Assembly (NCBI GenBank): GCA_037951165.1
Contig: JBBDHG010000106.1
Span: 741,001-805,000 of the forward strand
Length of the DNA: 64,000 nt
Direction: 5' to 3'
Source of the DNA: Lophius americanus
Lineage: Eukaryota; Chordata; Actinopteri; Lophiiformes; Lophiidae
The first letter of the stretch is position 1, and each line of letters starts with the position of its first letter. A model generated the notes under the pieces. That model was not told the DNA's origin. It did no database searches and saw only the letters and a program-made list of their open reading frames with translations. Below, one piece after another: positions 47,891 to 60,070 of this stretch. Both the position numbers and the translations under genes were made by a program.

Positions 47891-49898
47891 TTTGGTTGGG
47901 GAATAATTCAGACGTGAACACGTCCATAAATCAGGAGCCGTGTGGGAAAACTGGACCTAATGGGCCGATTAGATTTAGACATCAGGAGAATAAGATGAGC
48001 AGAACCGAGTCGGTCCAGTACCATCATTTCTCACCATCCTGGGATCTTAACCGACGATACATGTACGACTTCATCTGTATTAAAACATAGAGAAAGATCA
48101 AACCTGTCCTTCATTAAGTCCTTAAATACTAACATTTGGGTGAGGTCAGCTGTGAGTTCAAAATTAATAGAGCTGATGGATATTATGTTAAATAATTAAA
48201 TACACATGAGGGTTTCTCCTCATCCAACATTCACCCGCTTTCATTTCAGATCTTTATAAGACGTTATATGAGGGTCCATGTTTCTGGTTTCAATCCCCTG
48301 CCACCCTCTGCCAGGCTCAAGAGAGGAGGAAGAGTCAAGGTCAAGAGCTGATAACAGTCTTAACCTGAGAATGACCTCATGGCAGCTGCTTTCACCTGAG
48401 GGACCTCACTGTGGTGCAGGCAGTTTGTCATGTTCACCGTGTGTCCAGCAATTACCCCGTACCCTCACAGGCACCAGGTATCACTGACTCTCAGGAAGTA
48501 TCTGAGGACCTCTCAGGTCCCAGCTGATCCACACGGGTCAAACCGGGCCACCACACCAGAGCCCCCCCTCAAATACAGAGTTTACTCCCCTGAATGTGAG
48601 ATGAAGATCATGCCAGACTGGAGAGGAGATCCAGAAGCTGATTGTCAGGGAGGTTTAAAAACACCATTTAATATTGAGTCTGTGTTATTTGGACCCCCAG
48701 GGTTCAGAATACGACCCATAATTCATTGTGTTTTAATATTTTACTACTATCATTAAACCACAGCACTGAGTTTCTCCTCATGTGTCTGTAATCCAGAGAA
48801 GGTGGAGCTTCTGCTCACTGACATGTTTATGGAGGAAGAGGAGATGATGATCTTCATCTCTGTCATGAATTCACTTTCTATTAAATGTAGAAGTTTAGGA
48901 ATCCTTTTTTATCCACAGAGCCTCATTCCTGCATTCCTGCCCAACATCTTCCATTCATCACCCTCTCATATGGACCTAAAGTGGGTCGGCCCTCGGAGCA
49001 GGAGGCCCGAAACATTTCCTCCCAGATTCAATCTGGAGCGCGGGGGCAGAGGGACCCCGAGGCTACGACACCGCAGACCCGACTCAGAATGGGTTCTGTT
49101 CGTCTGCGGCCTCAGACGATGTTTCTCCTGTGAGGAAGAGTTCTGCTGGTTCTGCTCACATCATGACCTCCCTGTTGATGCCGCCGGTTTTCATTTCCTC
49201 TGTGGCGCCTGAGCCGGTCCTGTCTGGAACAACGGCTGAGGAATCTGTTCATTAAGTTTCTGACATCTTCACTGAGAGCCTTCAGAACAAAGACGTGTGA
49301 AAAGGAGATATTCTGACAGAATCTCATTTGGACCTTCATGTCGTCCTTCTCCCTGATGGCATCAGTCAGCAGGAACCGTCCAGAGTGAAGACAGACGTTT
49401 CAGAGTGAACCTAAAAACCATGATGTCAGCGTTTCTGCCAGCGGGAACCGTCGGCACCAGTCTTTATATGGTTCTGTATGTCTCTGTCATAGTATGGGTG
49501 GACCCACTAAGTCCAGTCTGTTTGGGTTTTCAGCTGCAGCCTTTAGTTTGAGGTTCAGCCTCTGGGATCAGGTGGACTACATGGACTCTGTGGGACTAAA
49601 ACTCATACCCTTCTTTCCCTGTGAAGGACTTTCTGCAAACAGAAGGAACAAATGTTCCATGAATTATTCATGAGTGACACATCAAACATTTAGGGTTTCC
49701 TTCTTCGGTGTGAGGGCAGGATTTAGGGCCTCAGACTAACACAAAGTTACAAAGCAGGAAGAGATGAATTATTTACAGTAATTTAAACAAAGCTATAAAC
49801 AGCTGAGCATCATGGGAATGTGAAAGAGAGAACTACAATTATTCACATTATTCACATTATTCACAAACTAATACTACTACTAATAGTAAGGACAATAT
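47891..49898. other. No supported gene
   Basis: Short open frames only (up to 136 codons at 48802-49212). No domain or repeat recognised. Confidence 0.42.
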
Positions 49899-50573
49899 CG
49901 TTGAGGACGATGATGAACAGCATGTCTTTGAGGACGATGATGAACAGCATGTCTTTGAGGACGATGGTGAACAGCATGTCTTTGAGGATGATGGTGAACA
50001 GCGAGTCGTTGAGGACGATGGTGAACAGCATGTCTTTGAGGACGATGGGGAACAGCATGTCTTTGAGGACAATGGTGAACAGCATGTCTTTGAAGACGAT
50101 GGTGAACAGCACGTCTTTGAGGATGATGGTGAACAGCATGTCTTCGAGGACAATGGTGAACAGCATGTCTTTGAAGACGATGGTGAACAGCATGTCTTTG
50201 AGGACGATGGTGAACAGCATTTCGTTGAGGACGATGTGAACAGCATGTCGTTGAGGTTGATGGTGAACAGCATGTCTTTGAGGACGATGGTGAACAGCAT
50301 GTCGTTGAGGTTGATGGTGAACAGCATGTCTTTGAGGACGATGGTGAACAGCATGTCGTTGAGGTTGATGGTGAACAGCATGTCGTTGAGGTTGATGGTG
50401 AACAGCATGTCGTTGAGGTTGATGGTGAGCAGCATGTCGTTGAGGTTGATGGTGAACAGCATGTCTTTGAGGACGATGGTGAACAGCATGTCGTTGAGGT
50501 TGATGGTGAACAGCATGTCGTCGAGGTTGATGGTGAACAGCATGTCGTTGAGGTTGATGGTGAACAGCATGTC
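49899..50573 (+). repeat. Minisatellite, 27 bp x 25, two unit types
   Basis: The units are cgttgaggacgatggtgaac plus agcatgt and variants. The left part (to about 50230) is dominated by ctttgaggacgat units and the right part by cgttgaggttgat units, with the two alternating between 50270 and 50345. One plus frame reads D-G-E-Q-H-V-F-E-D, an acidic nonapeptide, until a one-base deletion near 50235 shifts it. The minus strand is open across the array for about 254 codons. No gene context supports translation. Confidence 0.96.
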
Positions 50574-51342
50574 AGAGGCACCAAGAACCTCTGTGGAGAA
50601 CCAACAGACTGTGAAAAGCATTGATGGTGAAAAGAGAAGCGGTTACCAAGAATTACGTCTCATCTGATAGTTTCTTTCTGACAAAAGAATCAAGAACTTG
50701 AGAAGTTCTAATAAAACTGTTAAACTGATGTTTGATGATTGAAGCCATCTGGTGTTAAATGAAGACGAGGAAGACGGTGAAGAGATGAAGAGTCGTTAAG
50801 ATAAAACATCAGAGGATAAAAACGTCTGTCAGCTTCATAATAAATGTATTTGAATAGTTGGAGGAAACAATAGGAGGGCTGTCGGCGCTGGAGCCGACCC
50901 GAGGCCTTCTCATGCAGAAGGGCTTCAATAACGGCCCACAGTTGTTTCAGGAACTCACTGATCCACTGGTGTGAAAGTTAAGGAGAAGATCTTTTTAAAA
51001 CAGGCTCTTAAAGGTTCTGTGACTCATTTGCATAAGTTGCATCAGAGCATTAGCGCCACCTCAGACTTCTAAAACACCCGCTCGCTTCATTTCCTGCAGG
51101 AAGTCATCCATCTAAAACAGACGCCGCAGCTTCTTCAGGGGGTGGAGCTTAATGACAGGGACGGGTTAGTTAGTCTATGGGAGAGGAAGAGCTTTAAATA
51201 AAGAATCAAAACTGTCTTTAAAAAAATACAAGTTCTTCACAGAGGAAATGATTCCTCTTCCTAAACAACCCTGTTCACCTAGAATGACATTTAAACGCAG
51301 CAAACATCAGTTTGAAGAAACACTGCAGCTATAATCCCTCTC
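50574..51342. other. No supported gene
   Basis: No feature recognised. Confidence 0.42.
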
Positions 51343-51614
51343 TGACATCACTGGTTCTGATGGATGACATCACTGGTTCTGATGGATGACAACACTGGTT
51401 CTGATGGATGACATCACTGGTTCTGATGGATGACAACACTGGTTCTGATGGATGACAACACTGATTCTGATGGATGACAACACTGATTCTGGTGGATGAC
51501 ATCACTGGTTCTGATGGATGAAATAATACGACACGGATGACATCACTGGTTCTGACAGATGACATCACTGGTTCTGACAGATGACATCACTGGTTCTGAC
51601 AGATGACATCATAC
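51343..51614 (+). repeat. Minisatellite, 22 bp x about 12
   Basis: The unit is tgacatcactggttctgatg plus ga. One degenerate unit lies near 51520-51540, and the right-hand units have tctgacagatga in place of tctgatggatga. Confidence 0.93.
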
Positions 51615-52137
51615 AACCTATATGACTTAATTTAATCATCTGAAAACACCTTCATTCCTTCATTATTGGATATTTTCTGTCCGGTGGTTCCGACCCGTCT
51701 GTGATGTGAGGTTCTGTTTCTAATGGGGTTTGATGACTTGATGAAAATATAATCACAGGGTTATTGACTGACTGACACCCAGTTTTGACTCTTTCAACTC
51801 CTCAGACCTTTGATTGTAGTCTATGAATATAATTTCCCTCCTGGATCCAGTTTTATGCTGAAGTTCTACATCAGCTCAGAAAACGAGGTTCTCCTCCTTC
51901 ACATTTCCCTCTCATCGGGACATTTTCTCAGGAGACTGGACCGACATCCACTGAGAACAATCTCCTGAGCAATGATTCTGACTGATCCAAAGTCCGTTTG
52001 AGAGTTCTACAACTTTCATTCTGCCGAGTCAGACCTGAGGAACAGATATCTGAAATGATCATTCAGGAGAAGTGACTTAACGACGTCCGTCATGTTCCTC
52101 CTGGACTGTTCTGGACTGACCTGGAGACGTCCTCCAT
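51615..52137. other. No supported gene
   Basis: No feature recognised. Confidence 0.42.
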
Positions 52138-52630
52138 AGCATCAGCCATAACATTATGTCCTCTGTCTGCATCAGCCATAACATTATGTCCTCATAACAT
52201 AATGTTACGGCTGATAGAGGACATAATGTTCTGGCTGATAGAGGACACAATATTATGGCTGATGCAGACATAATGTTATGGCTGATAGAGAACATAATGT
52301 TATGGCTGATGGAGAAATAATGTTATGGCTGATAGAGGACACAATATTATGGCTGATGCAGACATAATGTTATGGCTGATAGAGAACATAATGTTATGGC
52401 TGATGCAGACATAATGTTATGGCTGATAGAGGACATAATGTTATGGCTGATAGAGGACATATTGTTACGGCTGATAGAGGACATAATGTTATGGCTGATA
52501 GAGGACATAATGTTATGGCTCATGCAGACATAATGTTATGGCTGATAGAGAACATAATGTTATGGCTCATGCAGACATAATGTTATGGCTGATAGAGGAC
52601 ATAATGTTATGGCTGATAGAGGACATAACA
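52138..52630 (+). repeat. Minisatellite, 22-24 bp x about 20, with inverted left end
   Basis: The main unit is cataatgttatggctgatag plus agga (24 bp), mixed with a 22 bp form containing ctgatgcaga. The first two units (52138-52190) are in the opposite orientation, giving a head-to-head junction. Arm 52171-52188 pairs with 52198-52215 with one mismatch and a 9-base loop. Confidence 0.94.
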
Positions 52631-53095
52631 CCAGATCAATAGTTATGATTATTATTGTAAACTCAGCACCAGAGACAGACATAACATGTAAAAACATCGT
52701 GAACAATCATAAAACATGATGAAGGTCACGATGAAACACAAACACAGATGATTCTACTGGAACAAACAGAATCAGAACCATGGGAATCATTTCTGAGCCG
52801 TGGACAAGAGGTCCGTGTTTAAATTCCGATCCCCTCAGGCGGGACATCCCAGGATCTCAGACTCTAACAGCTCTGTCTATTATGGTCTGTCCTCTGAACT
52901 GGACCGGCCTGGGGCCGCCCTGAGGACCAGAACCTGTGGCTTCACTGTATGATGTCTGATACCAGCTCTTACACGGAGCCTCAGAACCAGAACACCAGAT
53001 GGAAAATACAGACATTCAGTTTAACAGTCTGATTTTAATCAGAGGTGTGAAACTTTAAATATGTCAGTGTCAGAGGAGAGGCTTTAAACTCCCAG
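52631..53095. other. No supported gene
   Basis: No feature recognised; a weak B-box-like word near 52820-52835 does not belong to a tRNA. Confidence 0.4.
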
Positions 53096-53146
53096 AGAGG
53101 AGGAGGAGGAGGAGGAGGAGGAGGAGGAGGAGGAGGAGGAGGAGGA
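53096..53146. repeat. (GGA)n microsatellite
   Basis: About 17 GGA triplets, a pure polypurine tract of 50 bases. Confidence 0.96.
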
Positions 53147-53740
53147 AGTCCCCAATCCCCTCACAGACGCCCTCCTAATGGTTGTTATTTCCGCACTACT
53201 TTTATCAATGAAAAACTCCCCAGTGAGTAAAATATGAACCCTTAGATTCAGATGTGGTAAATAGGATATAAACAGTGAAGATCTCCTGGAGTCCATTCAT
53301 CTGCACCATCTGGTCTGAATCGGACCACACCTGATAATGTATGTCCCAAACACTTTTGGCAATAAAGTTCCTTTTAGTGTTCAAATCTATCCAGTTCTTC
53401 CTCACACTGAGATCTACGTTGGTACAAATTTGAAAATGATCCATGAAATTGTTTGTGAGTTACGTAGAGACATTTAGTTCTTCTGCAAAACTCCAGCCAC
53501 AAAACCGAACCAGGACAGCAAGAACCCACATTCAAGATTTTCTATCCCAGTCAGTCCAAACTCTCACCTTCAGCAACAGAAGGAGACGCTGTGATCAGAA
53601 CCGCAGGTCAAAAGAAACAGATCATTCATGACAGTCTAGCCTCACAAACGGGTGGAGGTCCAATCAAAGAACAGAACTAAACTTTACTGAGGACCTCGTT
53701 CAACAAACTCTCCCGAATCAACAGGTTCGGTTTGTGAAGG
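53147..53740. other. No supported gene
   Basis: No feature recognised. Confidence 0.42.
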
Positions 53741-53772
53741 TATTATTATTAACATCATCATCATCATCATCA

Positions 53773-53805
<33 letters not shown>

Positions 53806-53898
53806 CTACTACTACTATTATCATCATTATTAACATTATTATAATAATTATTATTATTATCTTTATTAATATTATTACTATCACTACTATTATTATCG

Positions 53899-53929
<31 letters not shown>

Positions 53930-53946
53930 AATGGTTATAATTATTA

Positions 53947-54029
<83 letters not shown>

Positions 54030-54240
54030 ATTATTATTATAATTACCATAATGGTATAATTATTATCATTATTATTATTATTATACTTATTATAATTATT
54101 ATTTGAATTGTTATTATTGTCATTATCACTACTACTACTATTATCATCATTATTAATATTATTATAATAATAATAATTATTATCTTTATTAATATTATTA
54201 TTATCGTTATTATTATTATTAATATCACTATCATTATTTC
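53741..54240. repeat. Compound (TTA/ATC)n tract with an internal duplication
   Basis: Five hundred bases are made almost only of TTA-, ATC- and ACT-type triplets. Two landmarks occur twice in the same order: tatcactactactattatca with the following cattattaa stretch (near 53800 and 54125), and attaccataatgg (near 53922 and 54042). Part of the tract was therefore copied as a block. Long Ile/Met-rich frames on the minus strand are artefacts. Confidence 0.95.
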
Positions 54241-54670
54241 AGGAGGAACAATGTGGTATTCGTCCCGGTCCTGGAACACTGGACCGGCTGTTCACCCTCT
54301 GGAGGTCCTGGAGAACAGGGCCGTTTTTCTCCGGTAGGAAGACATTTTTCCCTGGAGGCGGCGGCGCAGACAACAACCAAACAGTCGGGGTTGGTCACAA
54401 AAACCAATCTAACGTGATTCTTTCAACATTGTTTTGTCAAAACTCAGTGTGGAAAGGAATGAATCATAATGGAAATGCTGTCTGCCTCATTCTTCACTTT
54501 CGGACGTTGTCTTTTACGTGACAGTCAAAGGGTCCCTGAACGCAGCATCAGCGCTACTCCTGAAAGCTCCAAAAGTCATGCAGGTAAATTCATGGTTGTC
54601 ATGGGATTGGATGTAGTTCTGGAGGTAAAGGAGGTAAAGTTCACTAAATGTAAGATTCCGATTTCTGACC
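54241..54670. other. No supported gene
   Basis: No feature recognised. Confidence 0.42.
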
Positions 54671-57079
54671 GCTGAAGAGAGTGTGTGATGTTTGTGTTTA
54701 TAACTGCTGAAGAGAGTGTGTGATGTTTGTGTTTATAACTGCTGAAGAGAGTGTGTGATGTTTGTGTTTATAATGGCTGAAGACAGTGTGGGATGTTTTT
54801 GTTTATAACTGCTGAAGACAGTGTGGGATGTTTGTGTTTATAACTGCTGGAGAGAGTGTGGGATGTTTGTGTTTATAACTGCTGATGACAGTGTGTGATG
54901 TTTGTGTTTATAACTGCTGGAGAGAGTGTGTGATGTTTGTGTTTATAACTGCTGGAGAGAGTGTGTGATGTTTGTGTTTATAACTGCTGATGACAGTGTG
55001 GGATGTTTGTGTTTATAACTGCTGATGACAGTGTGGGATGTTTGTGTTTATAACTGCTGAAGACAGTGTGTGATGTTTGTGTTTATAACTGCTGATGACA
55101 GTGTGGGATGTTTGTGTTTATAACTGCTGAAGAGAGTGTGGGATGTTTGTGTTTATAACTGCTGATGACAGTGTGTGATGTTTGTGTTTATAACTGCTGG
55201 AGAGAGTGTGGGATGTTTGTGTTTATAACTGCTGATGACAGTGTGTGATGTTTGTGTTTATAACTGCTGGAGAGAGTGTGTGATGTTTGTGTTTATAACT
55301 GCTGATGACAGTGTGGGATGTTTGTGTTTATAACTGCTGATGACAGTGTGGGATGTTTGTGTTTATAACTGCTGAAGACAGTGTGTGATGTTTGTGTTTA
55401 TAACTGCTGAAGAGAATTTGTGATGTTTGTGTTTATAACTGCTGATGACAGTGTGTGATGTTTGTGTTTATAACTGCTGAAGTGAGTGTGTGATGTTTGT
55501 GTTTATAACTGCTGATGACAGTGTGGGATGTTTGTGTTTATAACTGCTGAAGACAGTGTGTGATGTTTGTGTTTATAACTGCTGGAGAGAGTGTGTGATG
55601 TTTGTGTTTATAACTGCTGATGACAGTGTGGGATGTTTGTGTTTATAACTGCTGATGACAGTGTGGGATGTTTGTGTTTATAACTGCTGAAGAGAGTGTG
55701 TGATGTTTGTGTTTATAACTGCTGATGACAGTGTGGGATGTTTGTGTTTATAACTGCTGAAGAGAGTGTGGGATGTTTGTGTTTATAACTGCTGATGACA
55801 GTGTGTGATGTTTGTGTTTATAACTGCTGGAGAGAGTGTGTGATGTTTGTGTTTATAACTGCTGATGACAGTGTGGGATGTTTGTGTTTATAACTGCTGA
55901 TGACAGTGTGTGATGTTTGTGTTTATAGCTGCTGAAGACAGTGTGTGATGTTTGTGTTTATAACTGCTGATGACAGTGTGGGATGTTTGTGTTTATAACT
56001 GCTGAAGAGAGTGTGGGATGTTTGTGTTTATAACTGCTGAAGAGAGTGTGGGATGTTTGTGTTTATAACTGCTGATGACAGTGTGTGATGTTTGTGTTTA
56101 TAACTGCTGATGACAGTGTGGGATGTTTTTGTTTATAACAGCTGAAGAGTGTGTGTGATGTTTGTTTTTATAACTGCTGATGACAGTGTGGGATGTTTGT
56201 GTTTATAACTGCCGAAGAGAGTGTGGGATGTTTGTGTTTATAACTGCTGATGACAGTGTGTGATGTTTGTGTTTATAACTGCTGGAGAGAGTGTGTGATG
56301 TTTGTGTTTATAACTGCTGATGACAGTGTGGGATGTTTGTGTTTATAACTGCTGAAGAGAGTGTGGGATGTTTGTGTTTATAACTGCTGAAGAGAGTGTG
56401 TGATGTTTGTGTTTATAACTGCTGATGACAGTGTGGGATGTTTGTGTTTATAACTGCTGAAGAGAGTGTGGGATGTTTGTGTTTATAACTGCTGATGACA
56501 GTGTGTGATGTTTGTGTTTATAACTGCTGGAGAGAGTGTGTGATGTTTGTGTTTATAACTGCTGATGACAGTGTGGGATGTTTGTGTTTATAACTGCTGA
56601 AGAGAGTGTGGGATGTTTGTGTTTATAACTGCTGAAGACAGTGTGTGATGTTTGTGTTTATAACTGCTGATGACAGTGTGGGATGTTTGTGTTTATAACT
56701 GCTGATGACAGTGTGGGATGTTTGTGTTTATAACTGCTGAAGAGAGTGTGGGATGTTTGTGTTTATAACTGCTGATGACAATGAGGGATGTTTGTGTTTA
56801 TAACTGCTGAAGACAGTGTGTGATGTTTGTGTTTATAACTGCTGATGACAGTGTGGGATGTTTGTGTTTATAACTGCTGAAGACAGTGTGGGATGTTTGT
56901 GTTTATAACTGCTGAAGACAGTGTGTGATGTTTGTGTTTATAACTGCTGATGACAGTGTGGGATGTTTGTGTTTATAACTGCTGATGACAGTGTGTGATG
57001 TTTGTGTTTATAACTGCTGATGACAGTGTGGGATGTTTGTGTTTATAACTGCTGAAGACAGTGTGTGATGTTTGTGTTT
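54671..57079 (+). repeat. Large minisatellite, 35 bp x 69, with higher-order structure
   Basis: The unit begins gctgatgacagtgtgggatg and ends tttgtgtttataact. Units start exactly every 35 bases from 54671 to 57051. Three head types (gctgatgaca, gctgaagaga, gctggagaga) combine with gtgtgt or gtgtgg. A five-unit order recurs at 55091, 55721, 56176 and 56421, at spacings that are exact multiples of 35. The array ends in tttgtgtttcaggtgccg. Confidence 0.97.
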
Positions 57080-57742
57080 CAGGTGCCGTTTACTCTGCTG
57101 ACGTGAGTAAACAGACGGGCGGTAGTCGTGGTAACAACAACTGTGTGACGGCACAGACTCCAGGAAGGACGGGGGTCGGGTTCAGAAATAAACAAACAGA
57201 GGGTCTGTAGGAACAGTTTCCAGACTCCGTCTGACATTGACAGAAAAATGCCGCGTCCTTATGTCTGTCCACTGAGAGACCCTGAGCTGGAGGACGGAGG
57301 ACGGCGGTTATCAAGCACACTTAATTAGTCTGGCACCCCTGGACCCAGTGTCTGAATGGACCCCACACCTTCTCCACCCTCTCCTGAGGGGGTGGAGATA
57401 CACAATATCATCTTTATGGTCTTTCTGTGGAATCTCCCATTTCTGAGGCCTTTGAATTCAGAGAGCCATCCACTGACGTAGTAGCGGAATGTTTCTGATA
57501 TTGTCTGAGGTCACTCCTAAACATTCGGTACAGTGAGGTGAACATTCATTCATTCATTATTAAATGTCATTCTTCATACGTGAACCATATCATTAGATAC
57601 ATTGATAAGGAGAAGAATCCTTGTGATCATCATGACATTAACTACAAACATAACGGCGAGCTCTTTGTGTCATACGTCACATTTTAACTCACTCGTCAAG
57701 TTTCCTGTTTCCACAGGAGTTGACAACTTTCTTTTTTTGCAG
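57080..57742. other. No supported gene
   Basis: No feature recognised. A CATT run lies near 57546-57560. Confidence 0.42.
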
Positions 57743-57793
57743 ACTGGGTGTGTGGAACTATCTGATGAAGACCAGCTGTACAACGAAGGAGCG
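57743..57793 (+). CDS. Candidate 51 bp exon
   Basis: The stretch is preceded by a long pyrimidine run and AG (ctttctttttttgcag) and followed by gtgagtaaaa, so both borders match splice consensus well. In the open frame it reads TGCVELSDEDQLYNEGA, which is compatible with protein. No flanking exon was found, and an exon of 51 bases can occur by chance. It may belong to a decayed gene or to a transposon with introns. Confidence 0.25.
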
Positions 57794-59089
57794 GTGAGTA
57801 AAAAAACAACAAGAAGACGAAGCCATAGAGGAGGTCATCAGACGAAGTCCTTTAGATCAGCCTTTGCAGTCCTCTTCCCAGAATTCAATGTATTCCTGAA
57901 TAGTTCTTGTACAACTTTTACCGTCGTACCTCTCAAGGTAAAACAGGGTCAGTTTGGCTTTAATGTCTTTTGTTAATAGTCACGCTTCCTTCTTTTGAAG
58001 GTTTGATAAAAACTTAGAGTGAAGAAGAAATTACAGGAGTTGTAGAAGCTCGCAGTGAAAGGCGTGTGACATCAGCATTCAGACGGATCTACATCAGCCG
58101 GGGGAACGTGTGATAACTGCACTCCCACCGTTAAGCAGCCCTAGATTCACCATTCTCCTCACGATGACATCGGAGTCTTGTGGTAAAAGTCATAGTAGAA
58201 CTTAAGCCTTTTCCTTCTGCTGTCTTATGTGTTATAAAAGGTCTCTGTTTATTCCTACCATCTCCTACCTGTGTTCAGGACAAAACTATCTTTTCAGAGT
58301 CTACAGGCTGTGACAAAATTCTGTTTTGTACATAACATAGTAATATCTATCTTCTCTATTTCTATGGTTTTGTTCAGTCTTCAACTATTTAGAGAAGGTG
58401 GTTGGGGAACAACTTAATGGCAGGGACCTCACTGAAGCAGAGAAGACACTGATCCTGACAGCAAAGCTCCTCCAACTGGATTAGTTCCTCGTCCAAAAGT
58501 GACTTTTGTTCATTGGGAGACAAACACCTTCTATCGCTCACAGACGCTCGGATAAACTCCAGCTCTCTGTTAATAGACAGAGTCTGCCAGAGGAAGATTC
58601 ATTTGATAACCATTTTATGGTAGCGCTCATTAATGGAGCCATTGTTAATGCATTGTAGCCTACATAAGAAAAACAAGACTTGGTTTACGTAGTTCTACAC
58701 ACAAACAGATCAATATTCTACTTAGACAATCCAATAACAACTGACCGCAGACAATACATTAAAACCAAGGGAAGGTTTTACTGATTGTCTAAGTATGCGA
58801 TTTAATTCTCTCTCCTTTATGACAGTAATGTTAATTTGTAAACTGTTAAGTCCTTATGTAAAACTTATGCACGTTTGTAGCACTGAAGTCAATGTTTTTG
58901 ATCAAAGTATCACTTTTCGTTACTGATATGTTAATTTTACTCTCATTCATTGTTTATTGTTACTCGAGTGATGGTTTACGTGTTTACAGTTTTGTTGAAT
59001 ACAAATTCCTGTAAAACATAATATAATGTTTTTCCCTTGTTACCATCATTTTCAAGAGGGTTTACTGCAGCAGCCAAATCTTGCAAATC
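57794..59089. other. No supported gene
   Basis: A plus-strand stretch near 58380-58482 reads VVGEQLNGRDLTEAEKTLIL, which looks protein-like but has no recognised family. Otherwise AT-rich unique sequence. Confidence 0.4.
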
Positions 59090-60070
59090 CTTTTGGTTAA
59101 GCGGGCAAAAAAAGAGAATCGATCATTAAGTGTTGATACAGAATCCACTGAAGTTTCCTCAGTTGCAGCTTCTGGATAGTTAAGTGACAAAAGATGTCGG
59201 TCTGGTGTGAAATGTGAAGTGGGGTTGTGTTCCCTTCAGAGGAAACTGAATGATTGTTAAATGTAGCCTCAAACTCATTTAATGTGTGATTGATCCGGGG
59301 AATGTACACATAATAGAGAAAATAAATCAGACTCATTGTCCTCAACCAAGGCCTCCATTGACTCCGACTCCTAGAAATGGTGAAAACACATGACAGCAGT
59401 TACTGTTCTAGTCACGATTGAATCGTTCCATTCCCTGGTTATGTACTGGGCTTCCGGTCAAGACCGAATTTTCCCCTCTGTGTACTCTCATGTCTGCTCA
59501 AATCCGGACATTCTCCCCTCCACGGTCGGTTCTGATGTGGAGTGGCCGGCCGTGTTCCCTGATGGCTGTGCTGAAGAGGTCCTGAACAGTTTCAGCCGAT
59601 TGTTATTGGACTGAACAAACGTCAACATCCTGCTGTGACCATCCGTTGTGGAATCTACAACTAATTCCCATCTCATCAGTTTAGGATTTCCATCAACATG
59701 CCATATGAAGTTTGGACAAGGCACACTGTAAACTCGTCTTTGTATTCTTGTTCTTCTGGACCAAACACCAGCACCAGCAACCCTTATACAGATTCTCTGA
59801 GACGATGTCTCTGCACAACAGCGTCTCTGGCACGCAAATGTCCATGAAGCAAAACTTCTCCTATGTGAAGATGTTCTGCCTTCATCACGCTTAGGGTTGT
59901 GTCCAGTTCCTCATCAGAAATGTTACAAAACTTTGCGTGTCGTATTGACTCATGAGTTTGTCTAATGTGGGTCTGGAGATCCGCGGGAGGGAAGCTACTT
60001 TATAAAGTCTTGTCCCTAGCAGCAGCAAACCCTCAATGTCCTCTTTGGAAAAGAAGGCCTGAACAACGGA
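59090..60070 (-). pseudogene. Decayed integrase-core (DDE) domain gene, WHVDGN subtype
   Basis: Read on the minus strand, pieces follow the family order from about 60010 downward: ISDEELDTTLSVMKAEHL near 59915-59862; LLHGHLRARDAVVQRHR near 59848-59798; VPCPNFIWHVDGN near 59727-59689, containing the first catalytic Asp; DGHSRMLTFVQSNNNR near 59645-59598; the second Asp block SDMRVHRGEN near 59495-59466; and the Glu block VHNQGMERFNRD near 59445-59410. The C-terminal block YVYIPRINHTLNEFEATFNN lies near 59315-59255. Three or more frameshifts are needed to join the pieces, so it is a pseudogene. It belongs to the same broad family as the relic at 5505-6030 but to a different subtype. Confidence 0.82.

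Noticed and set aside
57080..57102. A 20-base exon after the 35 bp array (tttgtgtttcag before, gtgagt after)
   Set aside because: Too short to support; the acceptor is the end of the repeat unit and no partner exon was found.
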